A program made the translations under genes and the position numbers. From Piezodorus guildinii (lineage: Eukaryota; Arthropoda; Insecta; Hemiptera; Pentatomidae), in the NCBI GenBank assembly GCA_023052935.1, contig CM041298.1:57282217-57346216 (forward strand): a stretch of DNA of 64,000 bases, given 5' to 3'. Shown one piece after another: positions 33,418 through 45,999 of this stretch (within the stretch, counting starts at the first letter, position 1; the number at the start of each line of letters is the position of its first letter). The notes beneath the pieces were generated by a model. That model was not told the origin of the DNA. It worked only from the letters and a program-made list of their open reading frames with translations, and did no database searches.

Positions 33418-33440
33418 TATTATTTATTTTTATTTATTTT
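32740..33440 (-). repeat. Rep-B copies, minus orientation
   Basis: The diagnostic block (cttgaaacgtaagccctcaa ... gaggaggggtaa) is seen at about 32768-32815 and again at 33292-33332. Between them lie long T/A tracts and a 'ctctatcttcgaaaataac' block. It ends in an A-tract and a TA microsatellite near 33380-33420. Confidence 0.6.
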
Positions 33441-33499
33441 TTATTATTTTTTTTTTTTAAGTTGAAAACGGTTAAAGAGTTACATCAAGTTTTGGTAAA

Positions 33500-33930
33500 A
33501 ACCTGTATATCAGATTAAATAATTTATTATATTGTTATATACAACAATAATTAGTTTTATCTGTTTTTCATAACTCTCCATTACCTTAATACAACTTTGT
33601 ATATAAGGATAACATTTTTCTAAAATATATAGCTTTCCAACTTTATAATATAATTATACCTAATGTACTACTATTATCATGTTCGGGAAAAAAATTACAT
33701 TAAAAATATATATTTCTTCTTGTCTCCTTTAGTTAGTTATCAAATTCCTCCTATTTTATTTTAAAGGTTTTTTATTAATAATAACAATATGAAATTATTA
33801 ATGTTTTCGAATCTACAAATTAAAGAAATTTTAGAGGAAGACAATTTAAAATACCGGAATTTAAGTTCTGTTAGACTATTTCAATTAGAATGAAACCACA
33901 TGTTATTAAAGGCCCAGTAAATGTTAGTTA
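33500..33930 (+). mobile_element. Rep-A internal fragment
   Basis: Interior Rep-A blocks only: ataactctccattacct, aaatatatagctttccaact, gaagacaatttaaaatacc, tgttagactatttcaattag. Both ends are missing. The left-end piece at 32484 may be part of the same copy, separated by Rep-B. Confidence 0.65.
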
Positions 33931-34049
33931 GATCCAATGACGTCAGTATGTCCACTTTCGTCTAGCTGATTAAAATCGGGCATGTTGACGGATTTGACGT
34001 GACTAGACGGGCTAAAATTGGCCCGAGCTTGTAAGTGTAAAAGAAAATA

Positions 34050-34932
34050 TATTACTTTCACTTACTTATATATGAAATATATGTCAGGAAAAGTATTGCG
34101 ATCGTGAAAATTTTGGAATTTCAGGTTTCACTAGAACTACACGTTTTAAGATTTTTAAGTCCATATACCAAGTTAACCGAAAATCGTCTGTGTGTGGTAA
34201 GTCTAGTGCAAAAACGAAAATTTGTACGACACTGAAATTTCATATTTAGTACATTTATAACCCGAGATGTTACAACGACTTTTTCGTTAAAATCGCCTAA
34301 CCAGAAGAGCCACTTTATACAATGCATTTTGCACTTTTTTACGATTTTCTGAAAAACAGCTATAACGATTTTGATTAAGCTCGATATATTATATATGTAA
34401 AATTTAACGGGCTTTAATATTACGTAGGTTTCATTCTGAATTGGAATAGTCTGGCAGAGCTTAAATGTCTATATTTTAATTTTTCTTCCTCTAAAGTAAA
34501 TGGTAATATTTGTACATTCCTAAAGATTAATTATATCATCTTATTAGCATTCATAAAAAATGGCTAAATATACAAGTTGAACGAATTTTATGACTAACTT
34601 AGAGAAGAAAAGAGCAAATATATTTTTTAATTTAATTTATTTTTTTTTTTTTATGATACGAACATATAAGATTTATAATATACCGCTGGAAAGAGAAAGA
34701 TTTTTAGAAAAATATTATCTTATACACAAAGTTGTAAAAGGTAATGGAGAGTGCTGAAAAGCCGATAAAACTAACTGATTGTTGTAGAGCATAATAGAAG
34801 ATTTACTCAATGTATTTAATTCTTTAACATTTTTTTCTTCTCTGTATCATTCAAATATATTTTAAAAATTCTTAAATTAGTTTGACGACGGAGGTAAGTG
34901 AAAGTCGTGAGTTGAGAGCACCAGATTTTTTT
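34050..34932 (-). mobile_element. Rep-A, full-length diverged copy
   Basis: Minus orientation from attactttcacttacttata to ggaggtaagtgaaagtcgtg and gcaccagattttttt. All landmarks are present but more diverged than in the 8.8, 10.1 and 57.3 kb copies. Confidence 0.8.
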
Positions 34933-35544
34933 TATTAATCAATCAGTAATTATATGTAAAATATTTATTTTATAGGTCATATCTCTTTGTATACGTAATT
35001 TATTCATACAAATTAAAATTAAACAAAAATTATCACGCTTATTACTCGTTATAAAAAATTGTATCAATCCTAACGTTAATGTTACACATCAAATGCGACC
35101 ACCCTTACTCGGTTTTTACCATATAATTTCAAAAATATTATAAAATTTATTCATTAGTATTTAGTCCATTTTAATATTGATTGTTCAAGACTTTTTAAAT
35201 ATCCATTATCTTGAGTTACCAATGATTCTTTTTAGAGGTTTCAATGTTAATTTCCGTTCAGAAGAATCTCAACCATTGATCGATCTTTTTGTGATATAAA
35301 CTGAATTTAATGATGAATAGTTCTGCAATTCAATCAACAACGTGATATGGTACGACAATTGATAAGGTTTTCTAACGAAATTTAGAAAATTTGCAAAGTA
35401 AAGTTTATGTTTCTTCAGTTACCATAAACCTATCTTTCACATTTAAAGCATGATAATAATTATAATTAATGTATTTATCATATACAACGCTCCATATAAA
35501 TAAGTGTATATATCACTGTTGTTATATTATCAATATATAATTTT
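34933..35544. other. No feature recognised
   Basis: AT-rich unique-looking spacer. Confidence 0.5.
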
Positions 35545-36362
35545 TTTACTTTCACTTACCTATATATGAAATGTATAGTAAGGAAAGTATTGCGATCGTG
35601 AAAATTTTCGAATCCCAGTTTTCGACGGAAATAACGTGTATTCCAAAGGTCCTCTGAGTCATAACACAAACTAAGTCCCGCAAAAAAGTCTGTGTATGTG
35701 TAACTCCCGGGCAAAAACGAAAAGTCCTAAGAAACTGAAATTTCATATTTAAGACAAATATACGCCCGAGACGTTACAAAACCTTTTTCATTAAAATCAG
35801 CTTACCAAAAGAGTCACTTTATACCATGCATTTTGCACATTTTTACGATTTTCTCAAAACGGCTCTAACGATTTTGATTAAACTCTCCTATATCGATGTA
35901 AAATTTAATGGCTTTAACATCATGTAGGTTTTATTCTGATTGGAATATCTGACATGGCTTAAATGCCGATATTTTAAATTTCTTCTCTAAAGTACCTTTA
36001 ATTTTGTAGATTCGAAAAGATTCACCGTATCATCTTATTACCATTAATAAAAACCAGGTAAATATATAAGTTGAACGAATTATATATCCAACTAAACTAG
36101 AAAACTGCAAAATATTTTTTAATGCAATTTTTCGTTTTTGAACTTAAGAACAGTAAGTAATATACATGTATAATAGGGGTACTCACTATTTTTGCTATAG
36201 CATGCTATTTGTGCTATTGTGCTAAACCCATCAATTGTATACAGGAAATAACTGTAGAAACTCGACGGGTTTAGCAAAATAACACAAATAGCATGCTATA
36301 GCAAACGTAGTGAGTACCCCTAATATACCGTTGGAATGCTAAAGATTTTAGAAAAAATATTA
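35545..36362 (-). mobile_element. Rep-A copy carrying the palindromic MITE
   Basis: Minus orientation from ttttactttcacttacctat to gttggaatgctaaagatttt. It is interrupted at 36176-36320 by the 145-bp palindrome, and its left third is missing. Confidence 0.8.
36176..36320. mobile_element. 145-bp palindromic MITE, copy 2
   Basis: Same length and ends as the copy at 21697-21841. It is flanked by taata on both sides (36171-36175 and 36321-36325). Removing the element and one taata restores the uninterrupted Rep-A sequence gtataatataccg exactly, so a 5-bp target duplication is likely. Confidence 0.9.
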
Positions 36363-36364
36363 TA

Positions 36365-36540
36365 CATACTATTCTAATGATCGAATATGATGACGTCCCG
36401 CGCTAACCCATGTTAACTAACTCGGATTAAAAATTGCTTGGTGCAACTGTACAAAAACGTTAATCATGATTAGCTTTTACCCCGAGTTTGTTAACTGCAA
36501 AAGTTAACTTTAACACAGGCTGTTGGTGCAACCGGGCCTT
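36365..36540. mobile_element. Possible MITE fragment
   Basis: Not Rep-A and less AT-rich. The minus strand starts ggcccggttgcaccaacagc and later repeats a gttgcaccaa segment internally. Long palindromic stretches (ttaactgcaaaagttaa) are present. GGCCCGGTTGCACCAA-like ends look like those of common insect MITEs, but only one such end is visible here. Confidence 0.35.
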
Positions 36541-37048
36541 CAATTTGATCTAGGTTTCATTCTGATTAAAATAGTCTGACACGGTAAAAATAAATTGTCT
36601 TCCTATAAAGTACGTATAATTTTGTGGATTTCAAAAAAACTAAGCATATCATTTTGTTAGCATTGATAATTAAATTAGTAAATTGAACGAATTCAATACA
36701 CAACAAAAGGAGAAATGGGAGAAACATATTTTTTTATGGATTTTTAAATAAGAATAGTAAATAAATGTTTAATATACCGTTGGAAAGCTAAAGATTTTAA
36801 AAACAATATTATCCAATACACGGAATTGTAAAAGTTAATGGAGAGTGATGAAAAGCCGATAAAACAAACTGATTGTTGTAGATAATAAAATAATAGATTA
36901 TTTAATAAAACATAAGTTTCTATTTAAATATAATTTAAATAATTCCTTAACAATTTATTTTCGTTTATAAATTTGTTTAAAATATTCTTGAATTGATATA
37001 AATTATGAAGGTGAGTGGAAGTCGTGTGTTGCGCGCACCAGATTTTAT
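36541..37048 (-). mobile_element. Rep-A copy, left half
   Basis: It restarts at ctaggtttcattctgattaa, which lies upstream of where the previous copy stopped, so this is a separate copy. It ends in aaggtgagtggaagtcgtgt and gcgcgcaccagatttta. Confidence 0.75.
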
Positions 37049-37940
37049 ATCCTAACATGGCTTTATTTTTGGCTTAATCATCATCTGTCACAAGATTAAA
37101 GAAGTTTTACTTTGCGTAAAAGTTACATGCACTCGTTTTTTTTTCTTGTAATTGCATATTTCTTAGCCAATGCCTTATACATTTTACATAGTTGCTCAGC
37201 CAGTATCCAATCATGTTAGTAGCACTTACCTCTTTGGATTGGAGATACGCCCGGCCGTGAACTAGTTGCCGCCTTGACACACATCTTTTAAGGGACTGAT
37301 CTAAAAATATGCAAGGGTTTTTATCACAGTTGAGTCACCTAGTTACTGGAATAGAGCTATGAATCCTATGTTTACCCCTCGCTCTGGTTTTCTCAACCTT
37401 TTCCTAAAATAAGAAATGAACAAATATAAAGTGAAATCCAGATTATTGATTGTTGCTAGTTCCCGTCTACAATTCGCTCTGATGATGATCCACAATAAGA
37501 GTCGAAACGTTGGCTGACTATAAATAGTTAAAGCTATATGATTGTTTTTTTTACTAACCGTCGCCCGGACTAGTTCCTCTCTATAAAGTGAAACCGTTGG
37601 AGTCTAAATTATTATAACGAAAAGAAACCGTAGGATAAACTGAAAGAACTAGGTAAAGACTTGCAAAAACAGGATCCATATCTGAAATCTCGACAATATT
37701 TTACGAACTAATTCGAACCAATGGAGTTCGGGTTTCCGAATAAATCGTATTAAGGAAAAATGTTAAGAGTAACTACATTAAATAACAAGTATACTAATGT
37801 ATGATAACTTATGTACAACATTTGACAGTTTTGAAGTTAAAACATTTTAATGAGCTTTATTACTATTAGAAGAGTGAAATATAAACTAGGAACTTAGGAG
37901 CGCAGTACTTTATTGCTCTAATGTCATGTTCCTTAGAATT
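37049..37940. other. Unannotated tract with a Penelope-type motif
   Basis: No gene is seen. A hammerhead-like motif (separate entry) lies at 37479-37511. The 37200-37420 part is less AT-rich and may be the terminal repeat of the same element. Confidence 0.4.
37479..37511 (+). ncRNA. Hammerhead-like motif
   Basis: CTGATGA (37479-37485) is a perfect core box. One extra base follows, then a weak helix II (gat facing gtc, about three pairs) and GAAAC (37504-37508) with GTT after it. The overall layout matches the motifs at 20417 and 29686. Confidence 0.5.
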
Positions 37941-37943
37941 TTT

Positions 37944-38605
37944 TTTTTAAAATTATTTATTAATATTTACAACTTTATAGTACAACACATCTAGTAAATA
38001 GGCTAAAAGAAAATAGACATGAACAAGGCATGTAGAGAAGCTACCCATCGGCAGCACTCTAAATATATTTTAAACTAGAAGGTCTCGAGGCCATCTTCTT
38101 TTCAGATGCCTCGTAGAATTTTCAGAAATGGAAGAAGAAGCAAGGATTGAAACTAGTGGGTTAGAGTGGAAGTGGAGTTTGTCATGGAAGGATTGATATC
38201 TGGTTCGGGCCAAATCAGCTGCATAGGGAACATTAAGGTCTTTATGGATGAGCATATTCGTGACAAAGTAAGGAGCGTTGAGGTTATTTCGAAGGATTTT
38301 GGATTGTAAGGATTGAAGACGGGAATAATTTGATGGCTTAGTAGAGTCCCAAAGCTCAACTCCGTAAGTCCAGATAGGTCTTATGATGGTCATGTAGATG
38401 AGTCTTTTGTGGTTAAGTGGAAGGTTAAGAGCGTCTGTTTAGTAAGTGTTGAAGTAACCGAAATCGGCGAACAGTATCTTGTCGTTTCAGTCTAGTCTGG
38501 GGATTCCATGTTAAACGTTTGTCAAGCAGAAGTCCTAGGTAGCGGATCTGTTCAACTTGAACTTGCGAAATATTATTAAAGGATACTGTAGGGCAGGATG
38601 TCATT
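37944..38605 (-). pseudogene. Jockey-like LINE, 5'-truncated copy
   Basis: Minus strand. It starts in the post-catalytic part of the reverse transcriptase and ends at a poly(A) (T-tract at 37940-37949). The frame at 38070-38393 reads MTIIRPIWTYGVELWDSTKP then SLQSKILRNNLNAPYF and ends RHLKRRWPRDLLV. Further upstream the frame is broken. The same protein end is seen at 50296, 53505, 59180 and 61362. Clear target repeats were not found. Confidence 0.75.
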
Positions 38606-39110
38606 CGTTTTTAAATTTGAAAATTTCGAATAATATACATTATTCTATTAATCATTTAAAATAATCAATCACTGTAGATTTTTTTTTTATATAATAACAT
38701 TAATAATGCCTCCAGCATTGTTCGGTAACTTCATATGCTCTCTGATGATTAAATTGCTTCGCCTATTAACCTCGTTACTTGGAAGCAACATGTTACAAGC
38801 AGTAGAAGTGACCTTACCAACATTAAATTACGCTGCTTATTTTGTTTTTGGTGACTACCTGGAAACCCTTCGCGGAATAATTTGAAAATATTTGGAAAAA
38901 TACAGCATGTGTCCACATAAGCGTGTTAAATTTTCTCTCAAAAATCATGTATTCAGCTTATGATTTTTAATTATTCTGACGAATAAACCATAGAACTAAG
39001 GGATATTATCTTTTGATTCTAAAAAGCTTTTGATACAGTTTGGAATTTAGTTTTATTAAATCAATAATTCAAAATGGAATGCATGGGATCATCGCAATCG
39101 AATAAAAAGG
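38606..39110. other. No feature recognised
   Basis: AT-rich spacer. Confidence 0.5.
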
Positions 39111-39123
39111 TCCTTCAAATTTT

Positions 39124-39404
39124 GTTTGCTTATTTATTTAACGTCACTTTATGCTACTATGGCTAATCAGACGATGCTACAGTGGGAGTCCTAAATTTTG
39201 CCTATCCAGGTTTTATTAGGATAGGGATCATTAACGAGTACCTGAAATCGCACAGGCTCGGGACCACCTTTTAACGTCCCCTCCGAAGGACGGCGTAACT
39301 AAGGATTTTTTACTCCCATCAAAAAATCCTAGGACCACCTGCGGGTTTGAACCCGTGACCTTTAGCATGGGAGGATGTTAAGCTAGCCACCCAGCTACAA
39401 GTGA
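39124..39404 (-). mobile_element. SINE-1, full-length copy with target duplication
   Basis: Minus orientation, nearly identical to the copy at 21884-22165, including B box (ggtttgaacccg on the plus strand). Flanked by the 13-bp direct repeat tccttcaaatttt (39111-39123 and 39405-39417). Confidence 0.9.
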
Positions 39405-39509
39405 TCCTTCAAATTTTACTTTAAAAAACAGCTATTCTAGAAAATTCACCTAACCACTTAAGTTAAAATGGGAGAGCAATACTCATTTGCAAGTTAAGCT
39501 TCTGGACGA

Positions 39510-40186
39510 CTCTCCAGAATAAGGAACGAAAAACTCCAGCAGACAGTTTTTTGGCTTTGAGAAAGACGATTGGCTAAATTTGGCATTAAAAGTAAAATGA
39601 ACTGTCTCCAAACAATTTCAGATGAAATTTGAGAGTCAGAAGAGGTTAGCAAAAACTACAAGTTTACGAAATATCGCAGAATGGACCAGATTAATGATCT
39701 ATTAAAAAAATCCAAAGCATCATAAGATTGATCAAAGTTGAACATTGGGTTAAACTTCAGTTGGTTCAATACGGGAACAAATAAAAACTGTTTCATTAGG
39801 AACGATCTTAAAAGGTGTGGTTGGCACCTTAAGCATCAAATCGCAGTTACTAGGTTTTCCTCCAGACCATTGCAGGGTCAGATACTCACTTTAATAATAA
39901 TTGTGCATGTCACTATGTGACCTTTACGTTCAAGACCAGTAGCCATTGCTAAGAAGAGTTTAGGCCAACATCTCACGAATACTTTTGCCCTTATCTAATA
40001 AAAATGTCAGATATTCTCATGTGGTGCTGATTCACGTCATATCCATGTTTATGATAGCATTGCTAACAATTATTTTTAAAAGCTATATAAACATTGTATC
40101 TTGAACGTATTTAGGACTATTCGTTTATATGTACAGTGAATGTACTCGGAGTATTCGGAATTCACTACCATTCCGTTATTTACTTG
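39510..40186. repeat. Left arm of a long inverted duplication
   Basis: About 650-680 bp, inverted relative to 43027-43660 with moderate divergence. Shared blocks include tcctccagaccattgcaggg, cactttaataataattgtgc, acctttacgttcaagaccag, tatccatgtttatgatagca and cattgtatcttgaacgtatt. At its inner end it reads gtacagtgaatgt ... gtattcggaattcactacc, like a Tc1-type terminus (TACAGTG ... CAAAAGTATTCGG). No transposase frame survives that I recognise. Confidence 0.75.
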
Positions 40187-43026
40187 GTTTTATCTTATTT
40201 TTTATTTATTTAAGGAGTTGTTAACCACTTTATAATGTTAGAAGGAAGGTATACAATAGCTAAAACCAAAAATTACGACAACAATAATTTTATTTTTAAC
40301 GTTTTGAATGTTAATTTACGAAAAAATTAAAAATGGTGTCCCAAGTATTCGGAATTATGTGGTTTCCTAATTATATTAATGCGGTGATCATAAATAAACA
40401 TCCAGTTGGTAAAAATTTTTGTATAATTATACATCTTAGCCTAATAGGAATTGATCTGACTCATTCATTGATTGTTTGGGTGAAATATTATTCCACTCAA
40501 GCACTTATTGTTTCTTGAGGCCATTTTCATTTTGAATGTAGTAATTCCTGATTTTCCTTTTAAGTAGAACTCACAAATAGTTAATTAAATTTGATAGCTA
40601 CAATGGATGAGGGATTTTGAGAACGCTTTGAAAATTTTGCAGCAACTAAATCCGAATAGATCATGTATATATGTCCAGTCATGGTAGCGCGTATATTAAA
40701 ATTTATTTTATTCGTTATTTTTCTTCTACTTTTAATTTTTGCTTTTCATACTCAATAAATACACAAACCTATCAATGATTCTGTCCATGAATCCAATCTT
40801 ATTAAGCTTTTTCAAATAAAAACAGACCTATCACTGACCGCTCAAGGTGTTTTACTGTGGCATACTAAATTCTTTATTTGGTTTCCTCCAAACCATAATT
40901 TTTTCATAAGAACCATGTATTTAGTATGGGAGTAACCTGTATACATTAAAATTCATCAACATTTCTTTTAAAAAAAAGTCTTACAAACATTCAGCCTATT
41001 CTCTTATTGCCTTGCCTGCCGAAAGACGTTTTCCGGACTTCTTGTTCCATGTTTTTCTTATCGTCATATTTTTTTTTTATAACGCGGCGAACAGTTAAAA
41101 CATTTATTGCGTATCTAGAAGTTCTGAAAAATTCAGAAATAAGCTAAGGTTTACTCATTTGAGGTATTGTTTTCTTATTTGACGAATAATCAGTCTTTTA
41201 GTTTTAACATTTAATATTTTTTGGACGCTATTTTTTTGCTTTTATATTTTATTATTATATTATTTATACTATAAACAGCCATCCTCATATTCTCATAAAA
41301 TTGTTTTCAACATTTCTACTATTTCTCTATTAAAAATTATTCGAAGCCGTTGTTCGATCGTTGCGTTTTTATTTTAGGGTCTTATTTTTTAACAATTTCT
41401 TTCCAAGGTTGAGGAAAAAGAATTGTTTATAACATTAAATTGTGTTGAATATTAGTGAGAATATAAACATTTGAAACCATTAAACAACAGGATATTACGA
41501 TTTCCGAATACTTTTGACACTGAATGATCTTGTTATTTTCCATTATTAATCGGATATTTTTAAAAACAATCAACTTTTCGGTAATGTGGTTAGTGATTTT
41601 CGTTTATGGGAGTCTCTTTTAAAGATTTATGAGTGAAAAAAGAATTATATAAATTCACAGTTGTGAAATATACTTATTAATTGAAAACAAATACGAATTC
41701 CGAATACTTTTGATATTTTATATGTATACTTTTGATATCCATTTAATATTTACAAATCCAATAAACAATGTATTTTATACAGTTAGAATTATATGTTTAG
41801 TTGTTTTAGATCAAAGTATAATTTATAGTCCTTACACACTGTTTATTTTATTTTTCCATTTCAATCTCACCTCCATCATACTCACTAATTATATAATGTA
41901 CTCAACTTAATGGTTGTCAATGTGTGAAGTTGACATTATTTCTAGATTTCATTTACAGTATGAAAAATTTCTGACATTTTTAAAATTACCATATCAATAA
42001 AATAATGAGAAAAAGTTCTTCAACCTGTAAACCACTTTACTCATTTCATATACTGTGTTCATTGTGGTAAGGATATTTACAAGATCATTAATGTTAAATG
42101 GAAAAGAATTTTAAAAATGCACATTCTCAAAAATAAAATTATTAAAACTTCATATTTTATAATTGTATTGGACACCTTTTCTTTCCTTTACAGATAAATG
42201 ATTAATTGTTTTAGTATTTATTGAGAACTTTATTTCTTTACATGGTTGTGAAGAATTTAAATGCATTTACATACTGATACATTTGGTTTGTCAAATGCAA
42301 CATTTTACCTTGAAGTTACCTGTTTGTGACTCATCAGGGAAATTAAGGTTTAGGAGCAGAAAGATTGCCATAGATGGAAACTAATACATTGCTTGGTATT
42401 GACCTGATTCTGGTCTCTTCTGAATCAATCATCACCACTAATTTTTGTTTTAGTGTGTTTTCCTAATATCTAGTACTATTGAAGTTTCATCCATATTATT
42501 ATAGTTTAACATCTGTTTGATGCATAGAATACCAATCGAATACATTATCTATTTTTTTTTCTTATCTACTTTATGGTAGATACAGAGTACCCCTGAGTCA
42601 TGATATGTTATACCTCTTAAACTATCAAAAGTGTAATGACAAAAACTATTAATAGAAAAAATAAAGTTTTTATATTATAATATAATTTTTTTAAAACAGT
42701 TTATTCATTGAGAATTTAAATAATCCTTGCATTTAATTAATCCATTACAAAATCTGTTTAAGAGAAAAATAAATAAAACTATTATGGCTTATGGAATTCT
42801 AAAGCTATTAAAATACAATATTAACTTTTAATAAATATGATATATTAATGTATAAAATAAAATATTAATGTAATATTAAAATACAATAATCAATGTGATC
42901 CTTTTTTCTTGGTAGATAACTTAGTATCAGATTTTGCTTTGTTGTTTACTTTAAGAGATATTACATTGTTAAGTAAAATAGATGCAACAATAGCTGAAAT
43001 ATAAAATAGATAAACAGTAATTACGG
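40187..43026. other. AT-rich interior of the long inverted duplication
   Basis: Non-coding by eye. It contains further Tc1-end-like motifs: agtattcggaattatg (about 40344), ttccgaatacttttgacact (41501) and attccgaatacttttgata (41697). These may be ends of smaller, internally deleted Tc1-like elements. Confidence 0.5.
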
Positions 43027-43660
43027 AATGGTAGTGAATTCCGAATACTTTTGACACTCACTGTACATATAAACGAAATAGTCCTAAATACGTTCAAGAT
43101 ACAATGTTTATATAACTTTTAAAAATAATTGTTAACAATGCTATCATAAACATGGATATGACGTGAATCAGTAGACCATGAGAATAGCAGACATTTTATT
43201 AGATAAGGGCAAAAGTATTCTTGAGAAGTTGACCTAAACTCCTCTAGCCATTGCTAACTGGTCTTGAACGTAAAGGTCACAGAATGACATGCACAATTAT
43301 TATTAAAGTGAGTGTCTGACCCTGCCGTGGTCTGGAGGAATAACCTGGTAATGGCGAATAGATGCTCAAGGAGCCAACCACATCTTGTATGATCATTCCA
43401 TATAAAACAGGTTTTATTTGTTTCAAAAATACTGAAACAGCTAAATTTGGCTCAATGTACAACTTCAATCAATCTAAAGAGGCTTTGGCTTTTTCAAATA
43501 CATCATTCATCTACTTCATTTGCCGAAATGTCATAAAAATAAACTTGTATTTTTCTCTAACCTCTTCTGACTCTCAGATACAATCTAAAATTGTATGGAG
43601 ATACACAATTTTACTTTTAAGGCCAAATTCAGCCAATCATGTTTCCTAAAGCGAAATAAC
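43027..43660. repeat. Right arm of the long inverted duplication
   Basis: Inverse of the left arm. It starts with cggaatggtagtgaattccg then aatacttttgacactcactg, a recognisable Tc1-type terminus at 43030-43069, followed by the flank shared with the left arm. Confidence 0.75.
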
Positions 43661-45557
43661 TGTTTACTTAAGTTTTTTGTTTTTCATTAGGAAGAGTCGC
43701 TTACAATATGTGCATGCAAATGGATCCGCCCATCTGGAAAGTTTTCTATAGGACTCTTACTGGATTGTTTTCCTTATCATTACTTGTACCTGTATCTTCC
43801 AAGTTCCTTTTAAGTTTTCCCAAACAAGAGAATTTATTTTATTCTTAAATTTTTGTAGTATAATATGTCTCCTTATTTCATCATTGTGAATAATAATTAA
43901 TTATGTGTTTTCCAGAAATATGATATATTTCAATTGTACATAAATGTTATTCTTAGGGAACCCTGTCATAGAATAAAATTTTCTTTCTAATCTATTCTAT
44001 TCTCCATGGTGAGTTATATTGTGTATAATGCTTCACCCAAAGGCAATATTCCAGTTTTCATTGTGGGGCAAGCATAAAAACCAAGACTTTTACATTTTAG
44101 TGGCTATAGTAATTTGAGTATGGCTGAGTGGCTAGCATGCTTGTCTACCAGGCCAGAGATTGGGAGTTTGAATCCCAGTCCCATCTTTTTTCAATCAAAT
44201 AATTAAAAGTGAATTCACTCATAACCTGGATGATGGCCTTACTATTGTTTACTGCAATTAAGTTCCCTTGTTCATGTTTATTGAAAATGATGGACGATTT
44301 CAAGAAAATTATAATACTTAACATCAAAGGAAAGGATCATATGGGTTTAAAGAAGAGAATGTTACTTCAAAATAATTGTACTATGATAAAGCCAAATGTA
44401 TGCATTAGCAGAATTTAAACTTTTACATAAATCTGATTAACAACATAAAATAATAAGTTAGCAAACACAAATATACAAATCATAAATGCAATGCCCAATA
44501 TATAAATCATTGAATTATATAACTAAAGCAGTAACTTAAATAGTCTAAAATAAACATTGTGATTGTATAATGTATTTTGTAGTTAGGTGAGAGTGTATTT
44601 TGAAAAAAGTGTGGATATATGTATTTATTTTTGTATGTTAATGTATTGGAATCATCAATAGTTTTGACTGTATTTCTTTTTTTCATTTTTGATCTAATAA
44701 TGCCAAAGTATGACCACCATTGTTTACTTTACAATTTAGAAAAAATATTATGGTATAATTAATCTCGGGTTATCTGAAAGTTCATGATCTTACATTAATC
44801 ATGCTTAACTTAGGCTAAAAAGCTTATTTTTATGCTAAGTGCACTTTTTCAAAGTTCTAAAGCTTTATGATCTATATTTGAAATGAGTATTTAAATTGAT
44901 CATTAAAACATTTTTTTGGATATTATAATTTAATAAATTGCCAAGCCACAAAAATATTTTTATATAGGATAAATTCCTGTCTTATCAATCATATAAACCA
45001 GGGTGCTACAATAATTTTCATTTTTTGTAAATTATTTCAAAAGTTAATCAAGTATTGAATTTATCTGAGTTAGCATTGAAAATATTTATTTCACATAAGA
45101 AATAAGAGAAAAAAAATCAGTTATTCTTGCAATGGTAATTGGAATTTATTGTTCTTCAGCAGTCAATTTTATTATAATAAACATAAGCAAGTTAATCTAA
45201 TATAGTTAATGCAAGTAAAATACATTTTATTTTTTTGGTTCAAATGAAGATGATGTTGGTCCAATTTACAATATTAAATCTAATGTTGCTTGTAACTTAA
45301 AATACTGGTGTCCATGAATTCTTTAAAACTGAGTGTTGATTGTCAAACTTTCTATTTTCCTATTGTTAATGTGACAATTTTAAATGCTCACTTCAGATAA
45401 TAATAAATAAATAAATATAACTAAATAAATATAAATAAATAAAACAAATTAAAGCAGAGGACTAAATTTTATAAAAGTTTGGAAGCTAAGACTATGAAGT
45501 AAACATTATTAGCATTAATAAAATATAAAAATAGTTGATTACAATTATAAGTTTTGA
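43661..45557. other. 3' flank / 3' UTR region of Chd64
   Basis: AT-rich. On the minus strand downstream of the Chd64 stop codon, AATAAA signals occur (for example within 45160-45170 and 45220-45232). Their use cannot be decided here. No other gene is seen. Confidence 0.4.
44118..44190 (+). tRNA. tRNA-like sequence, pseudogene or SINE head
   Basis: tggctgagtggctagcatgc is a near-ideal A box (TGGCNNAGTGG) and gagtttgaatcccagtcc a near-ideal B box (one mismatch to GGTTCGANTCC). The acceptor and anticodon arms do not form a convincing full cloverleaf by eye, and a T-tract follows. It is a pol III-type pseudogene or the head of an old SINE rather than a working tRNA. Confidence 0.4.
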
Positions 45558-45740
45558 TTACATATGCCTGGTGTTTCCAAAACCACCATGGCCAGATTGA
45601 GATGCGCCTTTGTTGTAACCCATCTGAAGACTCAGGTGCGCTTCACTTGCTCTCAGCTGTTCTTCGGAGAATTCCCTCTTGTGCTCATCAGCCATCTTTG
45701 GACCTAGTCTGGGTCCAGTATATTCGGGATGCTTCTGGGT
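45558..45740 (-). CDS. Chd64: Chd64 (calponin/transgelin family), last coding exon
   Basis: The acceptor tttag (45741-45745 on the minus strand) opens a 61-codon exon that starts TQKHPEYTGPRLGPKMADEH and ends at TAA (45558-45560). It contains the single calponin-type repeat LQMGYNKGASQSG and the C-terminus GGFGNTRHM, both as in insect Chd64. Phase joins cleanly with the exon at 48044-48164 (phase 0). The intron between them (45741-48043, 2.3 kb) holds LINE and SINE debris. Confidence 0.93.
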   Translation of the reverse strand, partial: TQKHPEYTGPRLGPKMADEHKREFSEEQLRASEAHLSLQMGYNKGASQSGHGGFGNTRHM

Positions 45741-45999
45741 CTAAAGATTCAAACAAATATTATCATTAAAAAATTAAATAATAGCCTTTGCACATTTTCT
45801 GAATATATATATAACATAATTTTCCTGATTAAAGGAATTTACATGGAATATAATTTCAATATTAATAAGGAATAAAAGGAATTTAAGACATCAATTCTAA
45901 CAGATAATTTTCTATTATTTTCTTCAACTGAAGAATTGATCTCAGTTTCAAAACTCTGTCAACATTGTCTGAAAGGCAAAACCAGAGTGCTGTTCTCTT

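Noticed and set aside
44118..44190. Functional tRNA gene
   Set aside because: Promoter boxes are good, but a complete cloverleaf with paired acceptor stem could not be drawn by eye. Kept only as tRNA-like.
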